Part shown: one piece after another, positions 25,593 through 34,541 of the stretch
How the letters are laid out: each line of letters opens with the position of its first letter
Numbering within the stretch: the stretch's first letter is position 1
Notes under the pieces: generated by a model
Seen by the model: only the letters and a program-made list of their open reading frames with translations
Told to the model about the DNA's origin: nothing
Databases searched by the model: none
Translations under genes and position numbers: made by a program
From: Lactococcus taiwanensis
Lineage (GTDB): Bacteria > Bacillota > Bacilli > Lactobacillales > Streptococcaceae
Length of the DNA stretch: 64,000 nucleotides
Assembly: GCF_014905395.1 (NCBI RefSeq)
Contig: NZ_BNDT01000001.1
Span: forward strand, 62,001-126,000
Direction: 5' to 3'

Positions 25593-25612
25593 TACTGACA
25601 GCTCTGTCAGTA
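25593..25612. repeat. Dispersed palindrome, copy 8
   Basis: TACTGAC, AGCTCT, GTCAGTA between nusA and ylxR. Perfect 7-bp arms. Confidence 0.95.
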
Positions 25613-25648
25613 ACCTAAATGTTAATAGAAAAATTTTGAGGAGTTTCA

Positions 25649-25975
25649 ATGAAACAAAAAAAGATTCCAATGAGAAAATCTTTAGTCTCAAATGAACAAT
25701 TTCCCAAACGAGATTTGTTGCGCATCGCCTTTAACAAGGAAGGTGAAGTTTCGATTGATCCAACGGGAAAGGCGCATGGACGTGGCGCTTATATTGCTTT
25801 ACTTAATCAAGAAGCGCAAGAAGCCAAGAAACGTCGTGTCTTTGACCGTGCATTCCAAACGAAGGTTTCCGAAGCATTTTATGACGAATTGATCACCTAT
25901 GTTGAACATCAGGTGGCCCGTCGTGAATTGGAATCGGCAACTTATTCCGCTGACTTAGCACCTGATTACGACTAA
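25649..25975 (+). CDS. ylxR: YlxR family RNA-binding protein (RnpM)
   Basis: The 108 residues match the YlxR/DUF448 fold. An N-terminal KIPMRKSLVSNEQFPKRDLLRI leads into GKAHGRGAYI (about 41-50), the conserved surface loop. B. subtilis YlxR (RnpM) has been reported to modulate RNase P. Family members usually begin with an R-x-C motif; here the corresponding segment reads IPMRKSLVS, without the cysteine. GAGG lies 8 nt before the ATG. It is in the nusA-infB operon. Confidence 0.88.
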   Translation: MKQKKIPMRKSLVSNEQFPKRDLLRIAFNKEGEVSIDPTGKAHGRGAYIALLNQEAQEAKKRRVFDRAFQTKVSEAFYDELITYVEHQVARRELESATYSADLAPDYD

Positions 25976-25980
25976 AGAAT

Positions 25981-26036
25981 AGGGAGCAAGAAGAACGACT
26001 TTACTGCAAAATTTTGCTGAAAAATTCTTTGTCCCT
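25981..26036 (+). other. Long imperfect hairpin between ylxR and ylxQ
   Basis: AGGGA-N2-AAGAA (25981-25992) pairs with TTCTT-N2-TCCCT (about 26026-26037). The apical part holds the perfect palindrome GCAAAATTTTGC (26006-26017). No T-run follows. The function is unknown. Confidence 0.45.
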
Positions 26037-26096
26037 TATTGACAAAGCGGTAAAATAGAGCAGTAAAACGGGGAGAACTTGCAAACTGGAATAAAA

Positions 26097-26402
26097 ATGG
26101 ATAAAAAACAACAACTTTCAAATTTGATAGGACTTGCAAAACGAGCCGGTAAAGTGATTTCTGGCGAAGAACTGGTCATCAAAGCCATTCAAAATGGCAA
26201 AGCACGTCTTGTCATACTTGCATCAGATGCTGCTTCAAATTTGAATAAAAGAATTACTGATAAATCAACTTATTATGAGATTCCCGTCTCACAACTCTTT
26301 ACAGAAATAGAATTATCGCATGCCATAGGACAAAACCGTAAGGTTATTGCTCTTGTGGACGATGGATTTGCAAAGAAAATGGAGAGCCTCATGAAGAACT
26401 GA
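26097..26402 (+). CDS. ylxQ: L7Ae-family ribosomal protein YlxQ
   Basis: This is a small L7Ae/L30e-fold protein, about 101 residues, with LIGLAKRAGKVISGEELV (about 10-27) and RLVILASDAASN (about 38-49). It likely binds kink-turn RNA; its role in the nusA-infB operon is not firmly established. The ATG at 26097 gives the usual N-terminus (MDKKQQL). An in-frame TTG at 26079 is only 3 nt from GGGGAG and is less likely. Only a weak CTGGA lies before the chosen ATG. Confidence 0.88.
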   Translation: MDKKQQLSNLIGLAKRAGKVISGEELVIKAIQNGKARLVILASDAASNLNKRITDKSTYYEIPVSQLFTEIELSHAIGQNRKVIALVDDGFAKKMESLMKN

Positions 26403-26422
26403 TGATATAAGGAGGACAAAGA

Positions 26423-29218
26423 TTGTCTGAGAAAAAAAGAATTAACCAAATTGCTAAAGAAACTGGATTATCAAATGCTGAACTTGTGGCAACAGCACAA
26501 GCCTTAGGGTTTGAAGTAAAAGCCCACTCTAGCTCAGTAACAACAGAACAGGCTGAACAAATCGTTGCTCGCGCTAAAGCGGGTGGTGCAGCACCTACTA
26601 CTGACAAAGCTGTCAGTGCTGATAAAGCAAAAAAAGGAACTGCAAAAGCGGATAAAAAATCAAGCGATAGCCCACGGACCTTCGCAGGTAAAGCTATCGT
26701 GGAAGATCCAGCTATCTTAGCTCGCATCAAAGCTAAAGAAGAAGCCGAAAAAGCGTCTAAAGCAAAAGAGCATGTGGTCGCCGCTGACAAAGCTGAGCGT
26801 GTTACTGAAAAAGCAACCCTTGCACCAAAAGCTGAGGTAAAAGTTGAAAAATCTCAAACCGAAGTGAAATCAGTAGCTCCAAAAGCTGAAGTGAAGACAG
26901 AAACAGTTACTGAGAAAAAGGAGCCTGTCATTACAGACGAAAAGAAAAAACCATTGAATCAAAAACCAAGAATTCAGATTAAAGTCGTTAAACGTGCCGA
27001 AGACATCAAAAAAGAACAAGCAGCTGCACGACCTGAAAAGAAAAAATTCGACAAAAATCGGAATGATCGTAATAATCGCAATGATAATCGTCGTCCTAAC
27101 CAAGGCGGTCAAGGCGGTAATCGATTTGATAAAAATCGCCCAGCGGGACAATCACAAGGTCAAGGACCAAAACGTGATAAATTTGGTGCAACAAGCGCAC
27201 CATCAACGGATAGCTTTACACCTGCTTCAGGAAAAAATAACCGCCGTGATCGTGATCGTAAAAAATCTGATAACAACCGGGATAACACTAAAGATGGTAA
27301 CCGTAAGGGTGGACCACTTCGCGTCAATGATAATCGTAATCAAGTACGTAATGCACGTAATTCAAACTGGAACCAAAAAGGTGGACGTGGTCGCTATCAA
27401 AACAACCAGTCTTCACAAGTTCCTGCAACTCAACGTAAATTCCATGAATTACCAGAAAGCCTTGAGTATGAAGTAGGAATGAACGTGCAAGATATTGCAA
27501 AATCAATCAAACGTGAACCAGCTGAAATTATCAAAAAACTCTTCATGATGGGCACAATGGTTAACCAAAACCAATCACTTGATGAAGATACCATCGAATT
27601 AATCCTGATGGATTATGGGGTAACACCAGTCAAAAAGGTTGAAGAAGACAAGTCTGACATTGAACGACTCTTTGTCGAAGAAGGTTACCTCAACGAAGAT
27701 GAAATGGTAGAACGTCCAGCGGTTGTAACCATCATGGGACACGTTGACCACGGTAAAACGACCTTGCTTGACCGTTTCCGTGAATCTCGCGTGACTGAGG
27801 GTGAAGCCGGTGGTATTACACAACATATCGGGGCTTACCAAATCACCTCAAATGGTAAAAAGATCACCTTCTTGGACACACCAGGTCACGAAGCCTTTAC
27901 ATCTATGCGTGCTCGCGGTGCTTCTGTCACAGATATTACCATCCTTGTAGTTGCTGCTGACGATGGTGTAATGCCACAAACAATCGAAGCCATTAACCAC
28001 TCTAAAGCTGCTGGGGTACCTATCATCGTTGCCATCAACAAAATTGATAAACCAGGTGCTAACCCCCAACGTGTTACTCAAGAATTGACTGAACATGGTG
28101 TGTTCCCTGTCGCTTGGGATCCAGAAAATGGTTCAGAATTCGTTGAAATTTCGGCTAAATTTAACCAAAACCTTGATGAATTGTTAGATACAGTGCTTCT
28201 TGTGGCTGAGGTCCAAGAGCTCAAAGCTGACCCAACTGTTCGTGCCATCGGTACTGTTGTTGAAGCACGTCTTGACCAAGGTAAAGGGGCGATTGCAACC
28301 CTCTTGGTACAACAAGGAACACTTCACGTTCAAGATCCTATCGTTGTCGGAAACACTTATGGACGCGTCCGGACTATGACAAATGACCTTGGACGTCGGA
28401 TTAAAGAAGCTGGCCCATCAACACCAATCGAATTAACTGGTCTTTCTGACGTGCCACAAGCTGGGGATCATTTTGCGGTCTTTGAAGATGAAAAATCAGC
28501 GCGTGCCGCAGGTGAAGAACGTGCGCAACGTGCCCAATTGATCAAACGTCAAAATACACGTCGTGTGAACTTGGATAATCTCTTTGACACCCTCAAAGAA
28601 GGACAAACTAAATCTGTTAATATTATCATTAAAGCAGATGTACAAGGTTCAGCCGAAGCGCTTGCCGCTTCTCTTCAAAAAATTGAAGTTGAAGGGGTTA
28701 AAGTGGATATCGTCCATTCAGCTGTCGGGGCAATTTCAGAGTCTGATATTTCACTTGCAGCAGCATCCAATGCGATTATCATTGGTTTCAATGTTCGACC
28801 AACTGGCCTTGCACGTGAACAAGCGGCTCAAGAAGAAGTCGATATTCGCTTGCACAGCATCATTTATAAAGTGATTGAAGAAGTTGAAACAGCAATGCGC
28901 GGAATGCTCGATCCTGAATTCAAAGAAGAAATCATTGGTGAGGCAGTCGTTCGTGAAACCTTCGAAGTTTCTAAAGTTGGAACAATCGCTGGATTTATGG
29001 TTACGCGTGGTAAAGTTGCCCGTGATGCTTCTGTCCGTGTCATTCGTGACGGTGTTGTGATTCATGATGGTGCAATTGCCAGTCTTAAACATTTCAAAGA
29101 TGATGTTAAAGAAGTTGGAAACGCTCAAGAAGGTGGTTTGATGGTTGAAAACTTCAATGATATTGCTATTGACGATACATTTGAAGTTTACAAAATGGTT
29201 GAAATCGAACGTAAATAA
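26423..29218 (+). CDS. infB: Translation initiation factor IF-2
   Basis: IF-2 is the GTPase that places fMet-tRNA on the 30S subunit. The 931 residues include the N-terminal IF2_N motif ([19 protein letters not shown]). A long Lys/Ala/Glu then Asn/Arg/Gly-rich low-complexity linker follows (about 60-330), then a second IF2_N (about 345-410), the G domain (GHVDHGKTT at about 438-446, then DTPGHEAF and NKIDK), and domains II-IV. The start is TTG with AAGGAGG 7 nt upstream. The linker contains an in-frame palindrome copy encoding TDKAVS. Confidence 0.97.
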   Translation: MSEKKRINQIAKETGLSNAELVATAQALGFEVKAHSSSVTTEQAEQIVARAKAGGAAPTTDKAVSADKAKKGTAKADKKSSDSPRTFAGKAIVEDPAILARIKAKEEAEKASKAKEHVVAADKAERVTEKATLAPKAEVKVEKSQTEVKSVAPKAEVKTETVTEKKEPVITDEKKKPLNQKPRIQIKVVKRAEDIKKEQAAARPEKKKFDKNRNDRNNRNDNRRPNQGGQGGNRFDKNRPAGQSQGQGPKRDKFGATSAPSTDSFTPASGKNNRRDRDRKKSDNNRDNTKDGNRKGGPLRVNDNRNQVRNARNSNWNQKGGRGRYQNNQSSQVPATQRKFHELPESLEYEVGMNVQDIAKSIKREPAEIIKKLFMMGTMVNQNQSLDEDTIELILMDYGVTPVKKVEEDKSDIERLFVEEGYLNEDEMVERPAVVTIMGHVDHGKTTLLDRFRESRVTEGEAGGITQHIGAYQITSNGKKITFLDTPGHEAFTSMRARGASVTDITILVVAADDGVMPQTIEAINHSKAAGVPIIVAINKIDKPGANPQRVTQELTEHGVFPVAWDPENGSEFVEISAKFNQNLDELLDTVLLVAEVQELKADPTVRAIGTVVEARLDQGKGAIATLLVQQGTLHVQDPIVVGNTYGRVRTMTNDLGRRIKEAGPSTPIELTGLSDVPQAGDHFAVFEDEKSARAAGEERAQRAQLIKRQNTRRVNLDNLFDTLKEGQTKSVNIIIKADVQGSAEALAASLQKIEVEGVKVDIVHSAVGAISESDISLAAASNAIIIGFNVRPTGLAREQAAQEEVDIRLHSIIYKVIEEVETAMRGMLDPEFKEEIIGEAVVRETFEVSKVGTIAGFMVTRGKVARDASVRVIRDGVVIHDGAIASLKHFKDDVKEVGNAQEGGLMVENFNDIAIDDTFEVYKMVEIERK
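26599..26618. repeat. Dispersed palindrome, copy 9 (intragenic, infB)
   Basis: TACTGAC, AAAGCT, GTCAGTG in the disordered IF-2 linker, read as TTDKAVS. Arms of 6 plus one wobble. Confidence 0.85.
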
Positions 29219-29370
29219 TAAGAGGTGAGGAAGAGCTGCTAAGAAGTTGTGAAAAATGCCATTTTTCATCATAAACTTCTGGCCTTCCGAACTCATTTTA
29301 AATGTGGGTGTGGAAAAGTGATTTAAAAATCATTTATCTGCATTTTTAAACGAAAAAATAGGAGGAGAAA

Positions 29371-29730
29371 ATGGGAAATTCTTTTCGTAGCGACCGTGTT
29401 GCCGTAGAAATTCAACGCGAAATCAATGATATTTTACGAAATAAAGTACGTGATCCACGGGTTCAAGATGTAAATATCACGGATGTTCAATTGACTGGTG
29501 ATTTGAGTCAAGCGACTGTTTATTATAGCCTCTTGTCTAATTTGGCTTCTGATAATGAAAAAGCAGCCACAGCTTTGAAAAAAGCAACTGGTCTTTTCAA
29601 GAGTGAGTTGGCAAAACGTATGACGATTTTCAAAATTCCAGATTTAACTTTTGCTAAAGATGAATCTGTTGAATACGGCTCAAAAATTGATGAACTTTTA
29701 CGAGGACTCAATGATAAAGCTGAGTATTAA
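29371..29730 (+). CDS. rbfA: Ribosome-binding factor A
   Basis: RbfA binds the 30S subunit during late 16S maturation and cold adaptation. The 119 residues follow the KH-like family pattern: an N-terminal [22 protein letters not shown] and a later [30 protein letters not shown] is 6 nt before the ATG. It follows infB by 152 nt; that gap holds an inverted repeat (AGAAGTT with AACTTCT around 29240-29280) but no clear promoter. A palindrome doubles as its terminator. Confidence 0.95.
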   Translation: MGNSFRSDRVAVEIQREINDILRNKVRDPRVQDVNITDVQLTGDLSQATVYYSLLSNLASDNEKAATALKKATGLFKSELAKRMTIFKIPDLTFAKDESVEYGSKIDELLRGLNDKAEY

Positions 29731-29746
29731 ATGAAAGTACTGATAT

Positions 29747-29779
29747 AAAAATTACTGACAGCTCTGTCAGTAATTTTTT
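29747..29779 (+). terminator. Palindrome copy 10 acting as rbfA terminator
   Basis: The core TTACTGAC, AGCTCT, GTCAGTAA (29752-29773) is extended by AAAA/TTTT to a 13-bp stem ending in a T-run. It is the clearest case of the dispersed repeat used as a rho-independent terminator. Confidence 0.92.
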
Positions 29780-29820
29780 GATGTCAAAAAAGTTGAGAGA
29801 ATTACTCCAGTTAAATTTTG

Positions 29821-29829
29821 TGATATAAT
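29821..29829 (+). promoter_or_regulatory. Extended -10 promoter of manA
   Basis: TGATATAAT (TATAAT 29824-29829), without an obvious -35. It gives a leader of about 180 nt that contains AAGGAGC (29880-29886) pairing with GCTCCTT (29909-29915) and AACTGAAAA pairing with TTTTCAGTT. Confidence 0.6.
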
Positions 29830-30013
29830 GGACATTGTGAAATGAAAGCGAATAACTATTTGCTGATTTTAAGTCCTGCAAGGAGCGATCGGAAAACTGA
29901 AAAGAGTGGCTCCTTTATCTGTCTAAAAAAATTTTAGAATAAGAAATGAGCAATTAAGATTTTCAGTTGATCATCAAGGCTTGTGCAGAACAGGTGTAAC
30001 TAAGGAGGAAATT

Positions 30014-30961
30014 ATGAAAGAACCATTGTTTTTGAACTCAGTTTTGCAAGAAAAAATCTGGGGCGGCGACCATTTGAAAGAATTTGGCTACGATTTGCCA
30101 TCAGACAAAGTTGGTGAATATTGGGCTATTTCTGCTCATCCACATGGTGTGTCAACAATTGCTAATGGCGAATTTAAAGGTCAAAAACTTGACCAATTAT
30201 ACGCAAGTCACCGCGAATTGTTTGGTGATAGTCAAAAAGAAGTTTTTCCCTTATTAACTAAAATTTTAGATGCCAATGACTGGCTTTCTGTGCAAGTTCA
30301 TCCAGATGATGAATATGGTCAAAAACATGAAGGTGAACTTGGAAAAACTGAATGTTGGTACATTATTTCAGCTGAACCAGGCGCTGAAATTATCTATGGA
30401 CATAATGCTAAATCACGTGAAGAATTAGCAGAAATGATTAAATCTGGTGATTGGGATCATTTGTTACGTAAGGTAAAAGTGAAAACAGGAGATTTCTTCC
30501 ATGTTCCGTCAGGAACAATGCACGCAATTGGTGCTGGCATTGTTATTCTTGAAACACAACAATCCTCTGATACAACTTACCGTGTTTATGATTTCGACCG
30601 TAAAGATGACCAAGGAAATCTGCGTGAATTACATATTCAACAATCAATTGATGTATTGAATATTCCAGGCGACAAAGTTCCTGAAAATCAAGTTAAAACT
30701 GAAAAATTTGCTGATGCAGAAATTACAACGCTTGTGAAATCAGCTTTCTTTGATGTTTATAAATGGCAAATTCATGGCGCGCATGAATTTACCAAAGTTG
30801 CAGATTACACTTTAGTTTCTGTCTTAGAGGGAGAAGGTGTTCTGAGCATTGCGGGAGCAGATTATCCTCTGAAAAAAGGAGATCACTTTATTTTGCCAAG
30901 TTCTGTAGAAGCTTGGAAATTAACGGGACAGCTTGAATTAATCGCAAGTAATCCTGAATAA
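30014..30961 (+). CDS. manA: Mannose-6-phosphate isomerase, class I
   Basis: This Zn-dependent isomerase interconverts mannose-6-P and fructose-6-P. The 315 residues fit the short Gram-positive ManA. Metal-site motifs are LSVQVHPDDEY (about 92-102), GKTECWYI (about 109-116) and HVPSGTMHAIG (about 162-172). The frame is open 11 codons further upstream, but the ATG at 30014 follows TAAGGAGG at 6 nt and gives the typical start MKEPLFL. It is monocistronic, with its own promoter and a perfect palindrome terminator. Confidence 0.95.
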   Translation: MKEPLFLNSVLQEKIWGGDHLKEFGYDLPSDKVGEYWAISAHPHGVSTIANGEFKGQKLDQLYASHRELFGDSQKEVFPLLTKILDANDWLSVQVHPDDEYGQKHEGELGKTECWYIISAEPGAEIIYGHNAKSREELAEMIKSGDWDHLLRKVKVKTGDFFHVPSGTMHAIGAGIVILETQQSSDTTYRVYDFDRKDDQGNLRELHIQQSIDVLNIPGDKVPENQVKTEKFADAEITTLVKSAFFDVYKWQIHGAHEFTKVADYTLVSVLEGEGVLSIAGADYPLKKGDHFILPSSVEAWKLTGQLELIASNPE

Positions 30962-30970
30962 ATTTTATAA

Positions 30971-31003
30971 GTTACTGACCAGCTGGTCAGTAACTTTTTT
31001 TTT
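30971..31003 (+). terminator. Palindrome copy 11 acting as manA terminator
   Basis: GTTACTGAC, CAGCTG, GTCAGTAAC (30971-30994) is a perfect palindrome throughout, followed by nine T. Confidence 0.95.
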
Positions 31004-31065
31004 ACAAATATAAGAAAAGAGCCAGATTAGACAGCTGTAAAATAACGGTTACACATTTTTTTCAC

Positions 31066-31094
31066 TTGCAAAAGTTTCTGAAAAATAATATAAT
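31066..31094 (+). promoter_or_regulatory. Promoter of fabT-fabH
   Basis: TTGCAA (31066-31071), 17-nt spacer, TATAAT (31089-31094). The -10 runs into TTTGATA, which could be half of a FabT-type operator; a full site is not visible. Confidence 0.75.
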
Positions 31095-31131
31095 TTGATA
31101 CAGTAAATGGTTTGCAATATAAAAATAAAAT

Positions 31132-31303
31132 TGAGTTCATCTTACTGGAAACTGTAATGGAAACCCACCAAATGCAGGGGAGAGGTAATTGCGTCAGCAA
31201 AAAGCTTGTCCCCTGTCTAGCTGTCAAAGGAAATTGCTGAAAACTGGATTGTGAGCTTAGCCTCACCTACTTGCTTTCCCAGATTCTGGATAAGCCGAAC
31301 TCA
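31132..31303 (+). ncRNA. Candidate structured leader RNA upstream of fabT
   Basis: The gap 30995-31391 has no credible gene. TGAGTTC (31132-31138) can pair with GAACTCA (31297-31303), closing a 172-nt domain. Inside are the hairpins CAGGGGA/TCCCCTG (31175-31215), GTGAG/CTCAC (31251-31266) and CCAGA/TCTGG (31279-31289). TCAGCAA (31194-31200) and TTGCTGA (31234-31240) give a rival pairing. Downstream, CTTGCT/AGCAAG (31324-31346) forms another stem. It starts about 40 nt after the fabT promoter, so it is probably a regulatory leader. It matches no RNA family I recognise. Confidence 0.45.
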
Positions 31304-31391
31304 CTTTCAAAGGACACGCCTCGCTTGCTCCCGACAATACAGCAAGGTGGACGAGCAGGACAAGCCACACCCTCAATAAAAAGGATGACAG

Positions 31392-31832
31392 ATGAAAACG
31401 GATTTCGATAAAGTAAACGAGTGGTTGATCCAACTGTTTCATGACTTTATGATATTAGAAGAGCAATTTTTAAAAGACTCAGCTTATTCTGACGTCACCG
31501 TCAAAGAGCTGCAAATTTTGACTTTGGTGCATACTTTAGGTACAGCAAGAGCGACTGATATTGCAAAAAACCAAAAATTGGCCTTATCGACCATTACCAT
31601 TACCCTCAATCGCCTTGAAGATAAAGGCTACATTGAGCGTAAACGTTCCACTGCTGATCGCCGAGTGACGCATATTGCGCTCACAGAAAAAGGAGATGGG
31701 CTCTGTGCGACACACCGTGAGTTTTTCCACACTATCACTGACAATTTGTTTGATAGCGTGTATGGAACAACGGAAAATAAGTTGGCGGGCGAACTTGCCG
31801 CTTTGCACAATTCTTTGGAGAATATGAAATAA
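31392..31832 (+). CDS. fabT: MarR-family fatty-acid synthesis repressor FabT
   Basis: FabT represses fab genes when bound to acyl-ACP. The 146 residues have the winged helix-turn-helix of MarR proteins (about 35-105), with [28 protein letters not shown] and the wing [16 protein letters not shown]. Its place at the head of the fab cluster, directly followed by fabH (stop and ATG overlap as TAATG), identifies it. AAAGGATGA lies before the ATG. The long leader upstream is unusual. Confidence 0.9.
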   Translation: MKTDFDKVNEWLIQLFHDFMILEEQFLKDSAYSDVTVKELQILTLVHTLGTARATDIAKNQKLALSTITITLNRLEDKGYIERKRSTADRRVTHIALTEKGDGLCATHREFFHTITDNLFDSVYGTTENKLAGELAALHNSLENMK

Positions 31833-32809
31833 TGACTTTTGCGAAAATAACCCAAGTGGCACATTATGTGCCAGAAAAAGTGGTAACCAATGATGATTTA
31901 TCAAAAATTATGGATACCAATGATGAGTGGATTTATAGCCGTACGGGTATTAAAAATCGCCACATCTCAACAGGAGAAAACACTTCAGACTTAGCGAGTG
32001 AAGTAGCCAAACAACTTCTTACTCAAGCTGATCTTGCAGCTGAAAAAATTGATTTTATCATTGTAGCAACGATTACCCCCGACTCGCTCATGCCTTCAAC
32101 AGCTGCACGAGTGCAGGCAGCAATTGGTGCGACAAATGCCTTTGCATACGATCTCACAGCTGCATGTTCGGGTTTTGTTTTTGCTTTATCCACAGCAGAC
32201 AAGCTCATTAGTTCAGGAAGCTACCAACGGGGCTTAGTAATTGGGGCGGAGGTCTTTTCAAAGGTTATTGATTGGTCAGATCGTTCGACAGCTGTTCTTT
32301 TTGGAGATGGGGCGGCAGGTGTGCTTCTAGAAAATACCGGTGAGCAACCCTTAATTATTGCTGAGAAGCTGCAAACTGACGGTAACCGTGGGGATAGTCT
32401 TCGCTCTGGCATTACAGATCTCGAGACGCCTTTTGCTTCGAAAAGTTATGAGCAGCCTGCACTAAGTATGAATGGTCGCGCTGTTTTTGATTTTGCGGTA
32501 CGTGATGTTACTAAAAATATTGAAGCAACCATTGAATCCGCTCAGATTTCACGAGACGCAGTAGATTTTTATTTATTGCATCAAGCGAACTCTAGAATCC
32601 TAGATAAAATGGCTAAAAAACTAGATGTTCCAAGGGTTAAGTTCCTCCAAAATATGCAAGAATATGGCAATACTTCTGCAGCAAGTATTCCTATATTGTT
32701 GTCAGAATCCGTAAAAAATGGTATATTTAGTTTGGACGGTCAAACTAAAGTCGTCTTGACAGGATTTGGTGGTGGACTCACTTGGGGGACAACACTCATT
32801 AATCTCTAA
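31832..32809 (+). CDS. fabH: 3-oxoacyl-ACP synthase III (FabH)
   Basis: FabH condenses acetyl-CoA with malonyl-ACP to start fatty-acid chains. The 325-residue thiolase-fold enzyme has the Cys112 nucleophile (TAACSGF), His in LLHQANSRI (about 250) and Asn in [10 protein letters not shown] (about 280). GGAG precedes the ATG, which overlaps the fabT stop. Downstream a hairpin (AAGGAATAGGC with GCCTATCCTT, 32812-32864) may reduce read-through to acpP. Confidence 0.95.
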   Translation: MTFAKITQVAHYVPEKVVTNDDLSKIMDTNDEWIYSRTGIKNRHISTGENTSDLASEVAKQLLTQADLAAEKIDFIIVATITPDSLMPSTAARVQAAIGATNAFAYDLTAACSGFVFALSTADKLISSGSYQRGLVIGAEVFSKVIDWSDRSTAVLFGDGAAGVLLENTGEQPLIIAEKLQTDGNRGDSLRSGITDLETPFASKSYEQPALSMNGRAVFDFAVRDVTKNIEATIESAQISRDAVDFYLLHQANSRILDKMAKKLDVPRVKFLQNMQEYGNTSAASIPILLSESVKNGIFSLDGQTKVVLTGFGGGLTWGTTLINL

Positions 32810-32911
32810 AAGGAATAGGCAATGGTTGAGTTAAGCTTCACCAACAAAATCAGCCTATCCTTCTGAAGCACTACATGGATGCTACAAGGCATTCACTTTC
32901 TAACTAAAGGT

Positions 32912-32936
32912 TATAATCCGCAAAAGCGGCTATAAT
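32912..32936 (+). promoter_or_regulatory. Tandem -10 boxes for acpP
   Basis: TATAAT at 32912-32917 and again at 32931-32936, separated by a CCGC-AAAA-GCGG hairpin. Such a promoter would suit the high ACP level cells need. -35 boxes are not clear. Confidence 0.55.
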
Positions 32937-32970
32937 ATAAATATTTTCACTCATTAAAGGAGAAAAAATC

Positions 32971-33192
32971 ATGGCAGTATTTGAAAAAGTACAAGACATC
33001 ATCGTAGACGAACTCGGTAAAGATAAAGAAGAAGTAACACTCGAAACTTCATTTGAAGAGCTCGATGCTGATTCACTTGACCTTTTCCAAATCATCAACG
33101 ACATCGAAGACGAATTCGACGTTGAAGTTGATACAGAAGCAGATATGAAAACAGTTGCTGACCTCGTTAAATACGTAGAAGACAACAAATAA
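32971..33192 (+). CDS. acpP: Acyl carrier protein
   Basis: ACP carries growing acyl chains on 4'-phosphopantetheine. The 73-residue acidic four-helix protein has the attachment Ser35 in the [12 protein letters not shown] motif. AAAGGAG lies 7 nt before the ATG. Two hairpins follow before fabD, which would let ACP be expressed above the rest. In streptococci fabK sits next; here it is missing. Confidence 0.96.
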   Translation: MAVFEKVQDIIVDELGKDKEEVTLETSFEELDADSLDLFQIINDIEDEFDVEVDTEADMKTVADLVKYVEDNK

Positions 33193-33201
33193 TTCGGATG
33201 G

Positions 33202-33250
33202 GGGTGATTAGGCAAAGAAAGATTTTCTCTTGCGCTTTTCACCCTCCTTT
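33202..33250 (+). terminator. Hairpin after acpP
   Basis: GGGTGA (33202-33207) pairs with TCACCC (33239-33244). Inside, GCAAAGAAA pairs loosely with TTTCTCTTGC. A pyrimidine/T-rich stretch follows. Confidence 0.7.
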
Positions 33251-33305
33251 TCGTTACCTCACTCTTTGAAAACTTGACTTTAAGTAGATAAAGAGATTAT
33301 CAGGA

Positions 33306-33349
33306 CAAGGGAGCCTAGTGAGTGATACTAGGCCTACTCTCTTGATTTT
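33306..33349 (+). other. Second hairpin between acpP and fabD
   Basis: CAAGGGAG (33306-33313) pairs with CTCTCTTG (33337-33344) and the inner CCTAGT with ACTAGG (33314-33332). ATTTTC follows. It may be a second terminator or a processing site. Confidence 0.65.
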
Positions 33350-33357
33350 CATATTAC

Positions 33358-33396
33358 AAAATGTCATTTTTTTTATCATAAAAAACATTTTATAAT
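33358..33396 (+). promoter_or_regulatory. Putative fabD promoter with inverted repeat
   Basis: TATAAT at 33391-33396 lies at the edge of an inverted repeat, AAAATGT (33358-33364) and ACATTTT (33385-33391), with an inner T6/A6. This looks like an operator over the promoter, but the regulator is unknown. Confidence 0.5.
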
Positions 33397-33427
33397 ACTA
33401 ATAATTAACTCCACGAGAGAAAAAAAT

Positions 33428-33463
33428 AAAGGATAAACACATTTTTAAAGAAGAAAAAATGTG
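33428..33463 (+). promoter_or_regulatory. Shine-Dalgarno plus hairpin upstream of fabD
   Basis: AAAGGA (33428-33433), then CACATTTTT (33438-33446), an 8-nt loop and AAAAATGTG (33455-33463), then 9 nt to the ATG. The hairpin would bring the ribosome site close to the start codon. Confidence 0.6.
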
Positions 33464-33472
33464 CAATAATAG

Positions 33473-34393
33473 ATGACTAAAACAGCATTTCTCTTCTCGG
33501 GCCAGGGCGCACAAAAACTCGGTATGGCTCGTGATTTATATGATCGATATGATATTGTTAAAGCAACTTTTGACAGCGCGCAAGCTGCGTTAGGTTATGA
33601 TCTTCGTGCTTTGATTGACAATGATGAAGAAAAACTTAATGAAACAATCTATACACAGCCTGCAATTTTGACGACTTCAGTGGCTATTATGCGACTGTTA
33701 GCTGAACAAGGCATCACGCCTGATTTAGTAGCAGGGCTTAGTCTTGGAGAATATTCAGCTTTAGTGGCTGCTGGTGCCCTCTCCTTTGAAGAAGCAGTTA
33801 AACTTGTAGCTAAACGTGGCCAGTATATGACTGAAGCAGCACCGACTGGTTCAGGTAAGATGGTTGCTGTCATGAATACTGATGCTAAAGTTATTGAAGA
33901 GATTTGTCAAAAGGCGAGCGGGCTTGGAGTTGTTAGTCCGGCAAACTATAACACCCCAGGTCAAATTGTGATTGGTGGCGAGGTTGCTGCCGTTGATCAA
34001 GCAGTAGCACTTCTTAAAGAAGCTGGTGTACGCAAAATGATCGAATTAAAGGTATCAGGTCCCTTCCATACAGCACTTTTAAAATCTGCCTCTGCTAAAT
34101 TAGCTCAAGAATTGGAAAATGTAAAATTTGACAATTTTAAACTTCCCTTGATTTCAAACACCACAGCGCAAGTCATGGAAAATGAGCAAATCAAGCCCTT
34201 ATTGACTCGGCAAGTGATGGAGCCTGTCCGCTTTTATGAATCCGTCGCTACCATGCAAGAACTTGGTGCGACTCGCTTTATCGAAGTAGGACCAGGTAAA
34301 GTTTTGTCTGGTTTCATCCGAAAAATTGACAAGACGGCTGATTACATGAATGTTGAAGATTTGGCTTCTTTTGAAGCAATGCTTAAGCAATAA
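33473..34393 (+). CDS. fabD: Malonyl-CoA:ACP transacylase
   Basis: FabD loads malonyl groups on ACP. The 306 residues have the N-terminal FLFSGQGAQ, the nucleophile Ser90 in GLSLGEYSAL and the catalytic His in SGPFHTALL (about 199). The ATG has no adjacent Shine-Dalgarno. AAAGGA is at 33428-33433, and a 9-bp hairpin (33438-33463) lies between it and the start, which folds the spacing down to about 13 nt. The missing fabK upstream suggests that enoyl reduction is encoded elsewhere. Confidence 0.95.
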   Translation: MTKTAFLFSGQGAQKLGMARDLYDRYDIVKATFDSAQAALGYDLRALIDNDEEKLNETIYTQPAILTTSVAIMRLLAEQGITPDLVAGLSLGEYSALVAAGALSFEEAVKLVAKRGQYMTEAAPTGSGKMVAVMNTDAKVIEEICQKASGLGVVSPANYNTPGQIVIGGEVAAVDQAVALLKEAGVRKMIELKVSGPFHTALLKSASAKLAQELENVKFDNFKLPLISNTTAQVMENEQIKPLLTRQVMEPVRFYESVATMQELGATRFIEVGPGKVLSGFIRKIDKTADYMNVEDLASFEAMLKQ

Positions 34394-34541
34394 AATTAAT
34401 TTTAAAAGGTCTGTTTTTTAAAACGCCTTCTTGGTTTGCTTATCCAAGTCAGCACAGCAAAAGCTAAATAAGCTATTAAAGATCATTTCTTAGAAAAATA
34501 TTTTCTGAGAACATTTCGATTTATAAACACATGGAGAAAAC

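Noticed and set aside
31089-31098. Complete FabT operator at the fabT promoter
   Set aside because: Only a TTTGATA half is visible; the second half does not match.
32812-32910. 10-codon ORF after the fabH hairpin as a leader peptide
   Set aside because: No ribosome site free of the hairpin and no codon bias suggesting attenuation.
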